Assembly (NCBI GenBank): GCA_025354965.1 | Contig: JANXLW010000132.1 | Location: 1 to 10,790, forward strand | Source of the DNA: Betaproteobacteria bacterium | Lineage (GTDB): Bacteria > Pseudomonadota > Gammaproteobacteria > Burkholderiales > Burkholderiaceae_C | DNA: 10,790 nucleotides | Direction: 5' to 3' | In this document: piece after piece, positions 1 to 5,857 of the stretch | How the letters are laid out: every line of letters begins with the position of its first letter | Position numbering within the stretch: position 1 is the first letter of the stretch | The notes under the pieces: generated by a model | Database searches by the model: none | Told to the model about the DNA's origin: nothing | The model's input: only the letters and a program-made list of their open reading frames with translations | Program-made: the position numbers and the translations under genes

Positions 1-1
1 G

Positions 2-1240
2 GATGCCAGCGGCAGGCAGGTGGTGCAAGCGGTCGGTCCGTACCAGGGTCTGAAGCATCAATTTCCGGCCATAGCGGTTGAGCATCTGCCGGGACGCATC
101 ATCGCCCCCGGCTTTGTCGATATGCACATCCACTTCCCGCAAACCAATGTCATCGGGTCACCCGCTGACGGTTTGCTGCCGTGGCTGGAGAATTACACAT
201 TCCCTGAAGAAAAGCGCTTCTCGGCGCCTGATTACTGCAGCCGTGAAGCGGAATTTTTTGTAGCAGAGCTATTGCGCAATGGGGTCACCAGCGCACTGGC
301 ATTCGCCTCCTCGCATACCGAATCGGTGGATGCCTTATTTTTGCAGGCGCAGCGCAAAAATATGCGTTTCATCACGGGGCTGTGTCTGATGGACCGTCAT
401 GCGCCCATCGAAGTGCTGAACCGCGCCGCACCCGATGGTTCACGCAACGCCACTGAACAAAGCCTGATTGACTGCGAGACCTTGATCACCAAGTGGCATG
501 GGAAAGGTCGGCTCGGTTACGCCATCACACCACGTTTTGCACCCAGTTGCAGTGACGCTCAACTGCGCGGCGCCGGCGAACTGGCGGCCAGCTATCCAGA
601 TGTTTGGATTCAGTCACACGTGGCGGAAAACAAGGATGAAATCAAGTGGGCACACGAGCTGTTTCCGCTCGCCAGGAGTTACTTGTTTGCCTACGCAGAT
701 TTTGGTCTGCTGCGTGAGCGCGCGATCTATGCTCATTGCATTCATTTTGACGATGATGACCGAGCCCTGATGCGCGACACCGGCGCGGCGGCTGCGGTCA
801 GTCCGACCAGCAATCTGTTTTTGGGTAGCGGCTTTTTTGACTATGCGGGGGCTGACCGTGTTGGTTTCCAGTATGGTTTGGCCAGCGATGTCGGTGGTGG
901 CACCAGTTTCAGTCCGTTTCACACCATGCTGGCAGCCTACTACGTGGGGCGTGAGGGGCAGACCAAGCCTGGCTTGTCGCTGTCGCCGCAACATCTGTGG
1001 TGGCAACACACGGCGGGCGCGGCAAAGGCACTGGGTCTGTCCGGTGACAAAGGCACTCCGGCAGTGGGTAATCTGCTACCCGGCTGCGAAGGCGACTTTG
1101 TGCTGCTCAACCCAAAGGCAACGCCGCTGCTGGCGCGCAGAACGGCGCAGGCCAATAACATCGACGAATTGCTGTTTGCAATGATCGTGCTGGGGGATGA
1201 CCGATTGATTGAGCGAACGGTGATTTCACAAGCGCAGTGA
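2..1240 (+). CDS. guaD: Guanine deaminase, 5'-truncated by window edge
   Basis: Amidohydrolase that hydrolyses guanine to xanthine and ammonia in purine salvage and catabolism; cytoplasmic and zinc-dependent. Numbering from the GTG at 20, the metal-site residues are all present: H36 and H38 in PGFVDMHIHFPQ, H200 in SHVAEN, H239 in YAHC, and D290 in ASDVGGG. The segment SPADGLLPWLENYTFP (47-62) and PRFAP (171-175) are typical of guanine deaminase and separate it from cytosine or chlorohydrolase relatives. The frame is open from position 2 (D-A-S-G-R-Q before the GTG) and the protein enters directly near the first metal motif. The GTG at 20 is therefore unlikely to be the true start. About 25-30 N-terminal residues, compared with the roughly 440-residue family length, probably lie to the left. 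The 3' end is intact and 28 bp separate it from dcd, so co-transcription is possible. The family call is firm; only the start is unknown. Confidence 0.95.
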   Translation, partial: DASGRQVVQAVGPYQGLKHQFPAIAVEHLPGRIIAPGFVDMHIHFPQTNVIGSPADGLLPWLENYTFPEEKRFSAPDYCSREAEFFVAELLRNGVTSALAFASSHTESVDALFLQAQRKNMRFITGLCLMDRHAPIEVLNRAAPDGSRNATEQSLIDCETLITKWHGKGRLGYAITPRFAPSCSDAQLRGAGELAASYPDVWIQSHVAENKDEIKWAHELFPLARSYLFAYADFGLLRERAIYAHCIHFDDDDRALMRDTGAAAAVSPTSNLFLGSGFFDYAGADRVGFQYGLASDVGGGTSFSPFHTMLAAYYVGREGQTKPGLSLSPQHLWWQHTAGAAKALGLSGDKGTPAVGNLLPGCEGDFVLLNPKATPLLARRTAQANNIDELLFAMIVLGDDRLIERTVISQAQ

Positions 1241-1268
1241 AGACTTTAAACCTTAGGAGCGTGTTCCC

Positions 1269-1835
1269 ATGAGTATCAAAAGCGACAGATGGATTCGCCA
1301 CATGGCTGAGACCACCGGCATGATTGAGCCCTTTGAGCCCGGACAGGTGCGCGAGCGCGACGGTCACAAAATCGTCAGCTATGGCACCAGCAGCTACGGC
1401 TATGACATCCGTTGTGCACCAGAATTCAAGGTCTTCACCAATATCCACAGCACGGTGGTGGATCCGAAAAACTTCGACGAAAGAAGTTTTGTCGATTTTT
1501 ACGAGGATGTGTGCATCATCCCGCCCAACAGTTTCGCCCTGGCGCGTACCCTGGAGTACTTTCGCATTCCGCGCAACGTGCTGACCATTTGCCTGGGGAA
1601 AAGCACTTATGCGCGTTGCGGCATCATTGTCAATGTCACGCCTTTCGAGCCGGAATGGGAAGGCTATGTCACCCTGGAGTTCAGCAACACGACGCCGCTG
1701 CCGGCCAAGATTTACGCCGGCGAGGGCTGCGCGCAAGTGTTGTTCTTCGAAAGCGATGAAGTCTGCGAGACCAGCTACAAGGACCGTGGCGGCAAGTACC
1801 AGGGTCAGCGTGGCGTTACCTTGCCCAAGGCATGA
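1269..1835 (+). CDS. dcd: dCTP deaminase
   Basis: Deaminates dCTP to dUTP, the entry to dTMP synthesis in many bacteria; a cytoplasmic homotrimer in characterised members. The 188-residue length is normal for the monofunctional enzyme. The catalytic and nucleotide-binding signatures are present: GKSTYARCG (110-118, with S112 and R116), the catalytic glutamate E137 in VTLEF, and the C-terminal nucleotide-closing segment with Y170, K176 and Q180 in YKDRGGKYQGQ. The glycine/tyrosine-rich SSYGYDIR (41-48) is also typical. The start is supported by AGGAG at 1255-1259, 9 nt upstream of the ATG, which is the best ribosome binding site in the window. The gene follows guaD by 28 bp with no terminator visible, so the two may share a transcript. 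The only functional link between them is nucleobase/nucleotide deamination. I see no sign that it is the bifunctional dCTP deaminase/dUTPase, although sequence alone does not fully exclude that. Confidence 0.97.
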   Translation: MSIKSDRWIRHMAETTGMIEPFEPGQVRERDGHKIVSYGTSSYGYDIRCAPEFKVFTNIHSTVVDPKNFDERSFVDFYEDVCIIPPNSFALARTLEYFRIPRNVLTICLGKSTYARCGIIVNVTPFEPEWEGYVTLEFSNTTPLPAKIYAGEGCAQVLFFESDEVCETSYKDRGGKYQGQRGVTLPKA

Positions 1836-1848
1836 ACGACGTTTGGGG

Positions 1849-1854
1849 GATAAT
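1849..1854 (+). promoter_or_regulatory. Weak candidate -10 element upstream of the helicase gene
   Basis: GATAAT lies in the dcd-helicase gap and matches five of six bases of the sigma-70 -10 consensus. No good -35 is found at 16-18 bp spacing; the nearest TTGCCC (1821-1826) is 22 bp away. If used, transcription would start near 1861 and give a leader of about 60 nt containing the inverted repeats at 1863-1909. Low confidence. Confidence 0.25.
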
Positions 1855-1862
1855 CAGGGTTT

Positions 1863-1909
1863 GCCCCAAGTCCGTGGGGTGCCTCAGCTATCGGGTTGAT
1901 AGCACCCGA
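1863..1909 (+). repeat. Overlapping inverted repeats (candidate alternative hairpins) before the helicase
   Basis: Three short stems are visible. CCCCA (1864-1868) pairs with TGGGG (1875-1879). GCTATC (1887-1892) pairs perfectly with GATAGC (1898-1903) over a 5-nt loop. TCGGGT (1891-1896) pairs perfectly with ACCCGA (1904-1909) over a 7-nt loop. The second and third stems share bases, so they cannot both form. No T-run follows, so this is not a standard intrinsic terminator. The helicase start codon lies 12 nt downstream. It may act as an RNA leader affecting translation, or as a factor-assisted 3' end for dcd; neither is shown. Confidence 0.45.
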
Positions 1910-1921
1910 CGCTGACCTTGA

Positions 1922-3445
1922 ATGACCGATTTGACTTCTGATTTGGCCCCCGACACTTTACCGATGGCTTTTGCCCAACTGCAACTGGCTGCGCCCCTGG
2001 CCCGCGCCGTGACGGAAAAGGGCTACGAGTCGATGACACCGATTCAGGCGCAAGCGATACCGGTGGTATTGCAGGGCCGCGATGTGATGGGCGCCGCCCA
2101 GACCGGCACCGGCAAGACGGCAGCTTTTGCGCTGCCGCTGCTGCAACGCATGCTCAAGTATGAGAGCAGTTCGACTTCACCGGCGCGCCATCCGGTGCGA
2201 GCGCTGGTGTTGCTGCCCACGCGGGAGCTGGCCGATCAGGTGGCTCAAGCCATCAAGGATTACGCCAAATACACTTTGTTGCGCAGCGTGGTGGTGTTTG
2301 GTGGTATCGACATGAAGCCGCAGACCATTGAGCTGAAAAAAGGTGTTGAGATTCTGGTCGCTACACCGGGTCGTCTGCTGGACCATATTGAAGCCAAAAA
2401 TGCCGTCCTCAATCAGGTGGAATACGTGGTGCTCGATGAAGCCGACCGTATGCTGGACATCGGTTTCCTGCCCGATTTGCAACGCATCCTGAGTTATCTG
2501 CCCAAACAGCGCACCACACTGCTGTTTTCTGCCACGTTCTCGCCTGAAATCAAACGCCTGGCGAACAGTTACCTGCAAGACCCGGTGACCATCGAAGTGG
2601 ACCGTTCCAACCTTACTGCGTCCACCGTGGAACAACATTTTTACAGCGTGGGGGATGAGGAAAAACGCCATGCGCTGCACCAAATATTGAAGCAACGCGG
2701 CATGAAGCAGGCTTTTGTTTTTGTCAACAGCAAATTGGGCTGCGCGCGTCTGGCCCGCTCCTTGGAGCGAGAAGGTCTGAAAACCACCGCATTGCATGGC
2801 GACAAGAGCCAGGATGAACGTTTGAAGGCGCTCGACTCCTTCAAGCAGGGCGAGGTCGATTTACTGGTGTGCACCGACGTTGCCGCGCGTGGCCTGGACA
2901 TCAAGGATGTGCCGGCTGTGTTCAACTTCGATGTCCCCTTCAATGCCGAAGATTATGTGCACCGTATTGGGCGCACCGGGCGTGCCGGGGCGGTGGGCTT
3001 GGCGGTAACTTTTGTCTCCAAGACCGATGCCCGTCTGGTAGCGGATATTGAAAAACTCATCAAGACAAAGATCGAGTTGGAGGCCATCGAGTTTGAAGAG
3101 GATGTGCCCGATATCCGCAAGCAGGGTCGCATCAACGATGGTCGTCGCATGTATGCCGAAGGTGCACAGGACGACTCCCGTCATGGCGGACACCGATCCG
3201 GACCGCTTCGGGACGTTGCGCATGAAGGGCAATTTGCCCGCCCGGAGCGTTCCGTCCGGCGTGATTACGCGCGTCCTGCCGCCGCGCCGCGCGATCCCTT
3301 TTTTGACAAACCTTATGAACCGGCACCGGTGGCCGAGGTAACTCCGTCCTGGGAGGCCACCAACGCTCCCAGGCACGGTGCGCGCAGTATTTCGGCAAAC
3401 ATCAAGCCCAAGCGAAGAGTGGCTGCACTTTTCAAGTCAGCCTAG
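1922..3445 (+). CDS. rhlE: RhlE-type DEAD-box ATP-dependent RNA helicase
   Basis: ATP-dependent RNA unwinding enzyme of superfamily 2; RhlE-group proteins act in ribosome assembly and RNA turnover in the cytoplasm. All core motifs are seen in order: Q motif ending in TPIQ (39-42), motif I AQTGTGKT (59-66), Ia PTREL (99-103), GG (127-128), Ib TPGR (148-151), II DEAD (172-175), III SAT (203-205), IV around FVFVNS (265-270), V TDVAARGLD (318-326) and VI HRIGRTGR (347-354). After about residue 400 comes a roughly 105-residue basic, R/P/A-rich tail ending KPKRRVAALFKSA, as expected for RNA-binding extensions of proteobacterial RhlE proteins. A stop (1919-1921) directly precedes the ATG, so no longer form is possible. 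No Shine-Dalgarno sequence is visible and Met15, just before the Q motif, is an alternative start. The 3' end overlaps convergent apaH by 9 bp. The helicase call is certain; the RhlE subgroup is likely. Confidence 0.93.
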   Translation: MTDLTSDLAPDTLPMAFAQLQLAAPLARAVTEKGYESMTPIQAQAIPVVLQGRDVMGAAQTGTGKTAAFALPLLQRMLKYESSSTSPARHPVRALVLLPTRELADQVAQAIKDYAKYTLLRSVVVFGGIDMKPQTIELKKGVEILVATPGRLLDHIEAKNAVLNQVEYVVLDEADRMLDIGFLPDLQRILSYLPKQRTTLLFSATFSPEIKRLANSYLQDPVTIEVDRSNLTASTVEQHFYSVGDEEKRHALHQILKQRGMKQAFVFVNSKLGCARLARSLEREGLKTTALHGDKSQDERLKALDSFKQGEVDLLVCTDVAARGLDIKDVPAVFNFDVPFNAEDYVHRIGRTGRAGAVGLAVTFVSKTDARLVADIEKLIKTKIELEAIEFEEDVPDIRKQGRINDGRRMYAEGAQDDSRHGGHRSGPLRDVAHEGQFARPERSVRRDYARPAAAPRDPFFDKPYEPAPVAEVTPSWEATNAPRHGARSISANIKPKRRVAALFKSA

Positions 3446-4330
3446 ATTTTTGCCAGGGTTTTGTGCCTGCTCGCATTTGACCTGGATGAGTTGCTGGGCA
3501 CTTACCGGGCTTTGATTGGCAAGGTCTGAGTCACCAACGTCGGCAAGGCGCATGGCACTCAGGCACCCGCCCCAAACACAACCGGTATCTAGCGAGATGA
3601 GTTCTGGCCTGTCAAGCGAACCCAGCGTTGACCAGTGGCCGAAAGCCACCGTGACTGCTGCCGTGCGTCGGCCCGGCACGTCAAACCAGGGCATGCAGCC
3701 TGGTGGGGCGGCTGCCGCACCTTCTTTGGTGCTGAACTCCATTCGACCATCAGCATCGCAAAATCGCAGTCGGGTCAAGGCATTGACAATCACCCGCAGC
3801 CGGGCCGGGCCGGTCAGGAAGTCGTTCCACATGATTGGTTCGTCACCGTACATTTGCTGAAAGAAATCACCCAGTTCAGAACTGCGCAGAACGTCTTCAA
3901 CTTCTTTTGCAAGGGCTATTGTTTCAATGGCGGTCCAGGCCGGCAGAACACCGGCGTGAACCATCAAGATTTCGTCACCATTGATCTTGCGGAGAATCGC
4001 CATGTTTTGACTTCGCAACCAGTCCAGCATGACTGACCGGTCGGGTGCGTTCAGAATGCCATTTAACGTGTCTTTGTGGTGCGGTTTGCGCGCGCCGTGG
4101 GCCAGCGCCAGCAAATGCAAATCATGGTTGCCCAGAACGCACTGAACCGATGTGCCATAGCCCATCAGACGGCGCAGTACGCCAGCCGAGTCGGGGCCAC
4201 GGTTGACCAGATCGCCCATCAAATAGAGTGAGTCGCGACTGACCGAAAAAGAAATCACATCGAGCAAGCGTTGCAATGCGCTGTCGCAACCCTGAACGTC
4301 GCCAATCAAGTAAAGTGCCATGGTGTTCAT
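3437..4330 (-). CDS. apaH: Symmetrical bis(5'-nucleosyl)-tetraphosphatase (diadenosine tetraphosphatase)
   Basis: PPP-family metallophosphatase that splits Ap4A into two ADP; ApaH is also known to remove Np4 caps from RNA 5' ends. Visible motifs on the 297-residue product: GDVQG (10-14), GDLVNRG (39-45), GNHD (67-70), H125 in MVHAG, GHW (231-233) and DTGCVWGG (248-255). The first motif has Gln where the E. coli enzyme has His (GDVHG); this variant is, to my knowledge, common in beta- and gamma-proteobacterial ApaH and is not evidence of inactivity. Met4 (codon at 4319-4321) gives the more usual N-terminus MALYLIGD and may be the real start; neither ATG has a clear ribosome binding site. The gene is convergent with the helicase (9-bp overlap) and divergent from the membrane protein, with 15 bp between start codons. 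Its promoter must therefore lie inside the neighbouring coding sequence. The family call is firm. Confidence 0.95.
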   Translation of the reverse strand: MNTMALYLIGDVQGCDSALQRLLDVISFSVSRDSLYLMGDLVNRGPDSAGVLRRLMGYGTSVQCVLGNHDLHLLALAHGARKPHHKDTLNGILNAPDRSVMLDWLRSQNMAILRKINGDEILMVHAGVLPAWTAIETIALAKEVEDVLRSSELGDFFQQMYGDEPIMWNDFLTGPARLRVIVNALTRLRFCDADGRMEFSTKEGAAAAPPGCMPWFDVPGRRTAAVTVAFGHWSTLGSLDRPELISLDTGCVWGGCLSAMRLADVGDSDLANQSPVSAQQLIQVKCEQAQNPGKNLG

Positions 4331-4345
4331 TTTCGTCGCTGATTC

Positions 4346-5641
4346 ATGGAATTTTTGCTGATTGTCTTTTTAACCCTGCTCAATGGCGTGTTTGCCATGA
4401 CCGAGCTGGCTCTGGCAGCGAGTCGCAAAGTGCGACTCAACGCCTTGGCAGACGATGGTGACAAAGGTGCACAGGCAGCCCTCACATTGCTGGGTAATCC
4501 AAACCAGTTTCTATCGACGGTGCAGGTTGGCATTACGTCGATCGGTGTGCTTAACGGAATTGTGGGTGAGTCTGCATTCAGTGCCGGTGTAGCGGCTTGG
4601 CTGCACGGTTTCGGGGTTGCCGACAAAGCCGCCGCAATTTCTGCCACCGCCATTGTGGTCACATTGATCACATTTACCACTATTATTTTTGGTGAGTTGG
4701 TGCCCAAGCGCATCGGTCAGTTGCACCCGGAGTCGGTCGCGCGATGGGTGTCGCGCCCGATGTTGTGGTTGGCCACCATCGCCAAGCCGTTTGTGAAATT
4801 GCTGTCTGGCACGACGGCGACCGTGCTCAAGTTGTTGCGCATTGACACCACCGCTGCGAGAGTGGTGACCGAAGAGGAAATTACTGCCAGTCTGGAAGAG
4901 GGCGTTGATGCCGGCGTTATTGAGCAGCATGAGCATCAGATGGTGCAAAACGTGTTTCAACTCGACGACCGTCCGTTGACTTCACTGATGGTTCCCAGAG
5001 CAGACGTGGAATGGCTGGATGCGACCAACACTGTCGCACAAAGCTTGACCTTGGCAGGCACCGCAGGTCGCAAGGGCGCCCATTCCTGGTATCCGGTTTG
5101 CCGTGGTTCACTCAATGATGTGGTGGGTCTGATCAGTATCGCCCGTTTGCTGGGGCTGGGCGTCGACACTACGGGCAGCATTGAGGACCACGTCATTCCC
5201 GCCACCTTCGTGCCCGAGACCCTCAGCGGCATGGAATTGCTGGAGCAATTTCGCGCCAAGGCTGGCCGCTTTGTGTTGGTGGTCGATGAGTATGGCGTGG
5301 TGCAAGGTTTGCTGACGCCGCGCGACCTGCTGGAGGCCATCACCGGTGAACTGCAACCGGGCGCGCAGATCGACGCCTGGGCGACACGCCGGGAAGATGG
5401 TTCCTGGCTGCTCGATGGATTGATGCCGGTCGGCGAGCTCAAGGTTCGTTTGAATCTGGACGAACTGCCGCAGGAAGACCGTGGCCGTTACAACACAGTT
5501 GCCGGATTGCTAATGTCGGTGTCGGGTCACTTGCCGGACGTCGGCGAGCGAATTGCGTGTGCTGACTGGCTCTTTGAAGTAGTGGACGTTGACGGCAAAC
5601 GCATCGACAAGGTACTGGCAAGTCAGCCTGTGAAGGGTTGA
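4346..5641 (+). CDS. DUF21-CBS-CorC_HlyC membrane protein (YtfL/PaeA-like, hemolysin family)
   Basis: Inner-membrane protein of the CNNM/CorC superfamily, linked in other bacteria to Mg2+/Co2+ export or, for E. coli YtfL (PaeA), to polyamine export. The substrate here cannot be told. Residues 1-190 form the DUF21 membrane domain, with hydrophobic segments near 2-18, 57-80, 97-117 and 132-152 and the conserved GELVPKRIG (116-124). Two CBS repeats follow (about 213-275 and 284-338, with VDEYGVVQGLLTPRDLLEAI at 313-332), then a CorC_HlyC domain (about 345-427). The 431-residue length is normal. ALAASRKVRLNALADDGDKG (22-41) strongly recalls the YtfL subgroup. The historical hemolysin label should not be read as toxin activity. 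The start fits the family N-terminus (MEFLLIVFLTLLNGVFA) but has no visible Shine-Dalgarno sequence. It diverges from apaH across only 15 bp. Confident on the family, uncertain on function. Confidence 0.9.
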   Translation: MEFLLIVFLTLLNGVFAMTELALAASRKVRLNALADDGDKGAQAALTLLGNPNQFLSTVQVGITSIGVLNGIVGESAFSAGVAAWLHGFGVADKAAAISATAIVVTLITFTTIIFGELVPKRIGQLHPESVARWVSRPMLWLATIAKPFVKLLSGTTATVLKLLRIDTTAARVVTEEEITASLEEGVDAGVIEQHEHQMVQNVFQLDDRPLTSLMVPRADVEWLDATNTVAQSLTLAGTAGRKGAHSWYPVCRGSLNDVVGLISIARLLGLGVDTTGSIEDHVIPATFVPETLSGMELLEQFRAKAGRFVLVVDEYGVVQGLLTPRDLLEAITGELQPGAQIDAWATRREDGSWLLDGLMPVGELKVRLNLDELPQEDRGRYNTVAGLLMSVSGHLPDVGERIACADWLFEVVDVDGKRIDKVLASQPVKG

Positions 5642-5676
5642 TGTGTATCAATGGATGGCGTTTGTTGCGTGGTGTT

Positions 5677-5696
5677 GTATCACATGGTGGTGCTAC
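5677..5696 (+). promoter_or_regulatory. Imperfect inverted repeat over the candidate promoter (possible operator)
   Basis: GTATCAC (5677-5683) and GTGCTAC (5690-5696) form a 7-6-7 inverted repeat with one mismatch. It overlaps the candidate extended -10 of the oxidoreductase gene, so a bound dimeric regulator would block or modulate initiation. TGTATCA also recurs as a direct repeat at 5644-5650 and 5676-5682, 32 bp apart (about three helical turns). No known regulator box is recognised. Confidence 0.3.
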
Positions 5697-5699
5697 TAT
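5691..5699 (+). promoter_or_regulatory. Candidate extended -10 promoter for the oxidoreductase
   Basis: TGCTACTAT contains a TG-N extension followed by TACTAT, which matches TATAAT at four positions including the key T1, A2 and T6. The -35 region (about 5671-5676, GGTGTT) is poor, as is tolerated by extended -10 promoters. Initiation would fall near 5706 and give a leader of about 150 nt. It lies just downstream of the YtfL-like gene stop, consistent with the oxidoreductase being a separate unit. Confidence 0.4.
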
Positions 5700-5701
5700 T
5701 T

Positions 5702-5755
5702 ACTCACCAAAATATGCGAGGAGGACAACTTCTCGTTAGCCCATTTGGGGTGAGT
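5702..5755 (+). repeat. Nested inverted repeats in the leader, hiding an AGGAGG
   Basis: The outer arms ACTCACC (5702-5708) and GGTGAGT (5749-5755) are perfect 7-bp complements. AAAT (5710-5713) and ATTT (5743-5746) can extend the stem past small bulges. Inside, CGAGGAG (5717-5723) pairs with CTTCTCG (5729-5735) over a 5-nt loop with one G-U pair, burying the consensus ribosome-binding-like AGGAGG (5719-5724). No intrinsic terminator T-run follows. It may be a structured 5' leader or a DNA-level operator. Confidence 0.45.
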
Positions 5756-5761
5756 GTTTAG
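5714..5761 (+). other. Possible 15-codon leader ORF
   Basis: An ATG at 5714 opens a frame encoding MRGGQLLVSPFGVSV and stopping at TAG 5759-5761. It spans the inner hairpin. There is no ribosome binding site upstream, and if transcription starts near 5706 the message would be almost leaderless. The peptide has no run of one amino acid that would suggest classic attenuation. Listed only because it sits in a structured leader; it may be chance. Confidence 0.12.
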
Positions 5762-5801
5762 CCGCTTGCCTGTCTGTGGCCGGAAACTGTTCGACCAAGC
5801 T

Positions 5802-5845
5802 GTGAGTTCATCCGGGGTGGGCCTTGAGATCAACCTGTAACTCAC
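5802..5845 (+). repeat. Inverted repeat adjoining the oxidoreductase start
   Basis: GTGAGTT (5802-5808) and AACTCAC (5839-5845) are perfect 7-bp complements around a 30-nt loop. The 3' arm ends directly before GGA (5846-5848), the only ribosome-binding-like bases before the ATG at 5858, so folding could affect initiation. The same core hexamers, in the opposite order, form the arms at 5702-5755, which allows alternative pairings across the leader. Confidence 0.4.
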
Positions 5846-5857
5846 GGACGCAGCACA

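Noticed and set aside
10..12. GuaD inactivation or an alternative short start at the GTG near position 20
   Set aside because: The frame is open to the left edge and all metal ligands are present, so this is simple edge truncation.
1107..1736. 209-codon minus-strand frame across the guaD-dcd junction
   Set aside because: It crosses two well-supported sense genes and shows no family character.
1864..1909. Rho-independent terminator after dcd
   Set aside because: The stems are short and no T-run follows on the plus strand.
3446..3600. A gene or terminator after the helicase on the plus strand
   Set aside because: This stretch is the 3' part of apaH on the minus strand, with conserved motifs further along; plus-strand frames here are shadows.
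3437..4330. GDVQG instead of GDVHG in ApaH as a lost metal ligand
   Set aside because: Gln at this place is, as I recall, frequent in proteobacterial ApaH, and all other catalytic motifs are intact.
5824..5833. TTGAGATCAA as an FNR-like box
   Set aside because: The half-sites are separated by 2 bp rather than the 4 bp of TTGAT-N4-ATCAA, and it lies about 25 bp before the start codon, downstream of the likely promoter.
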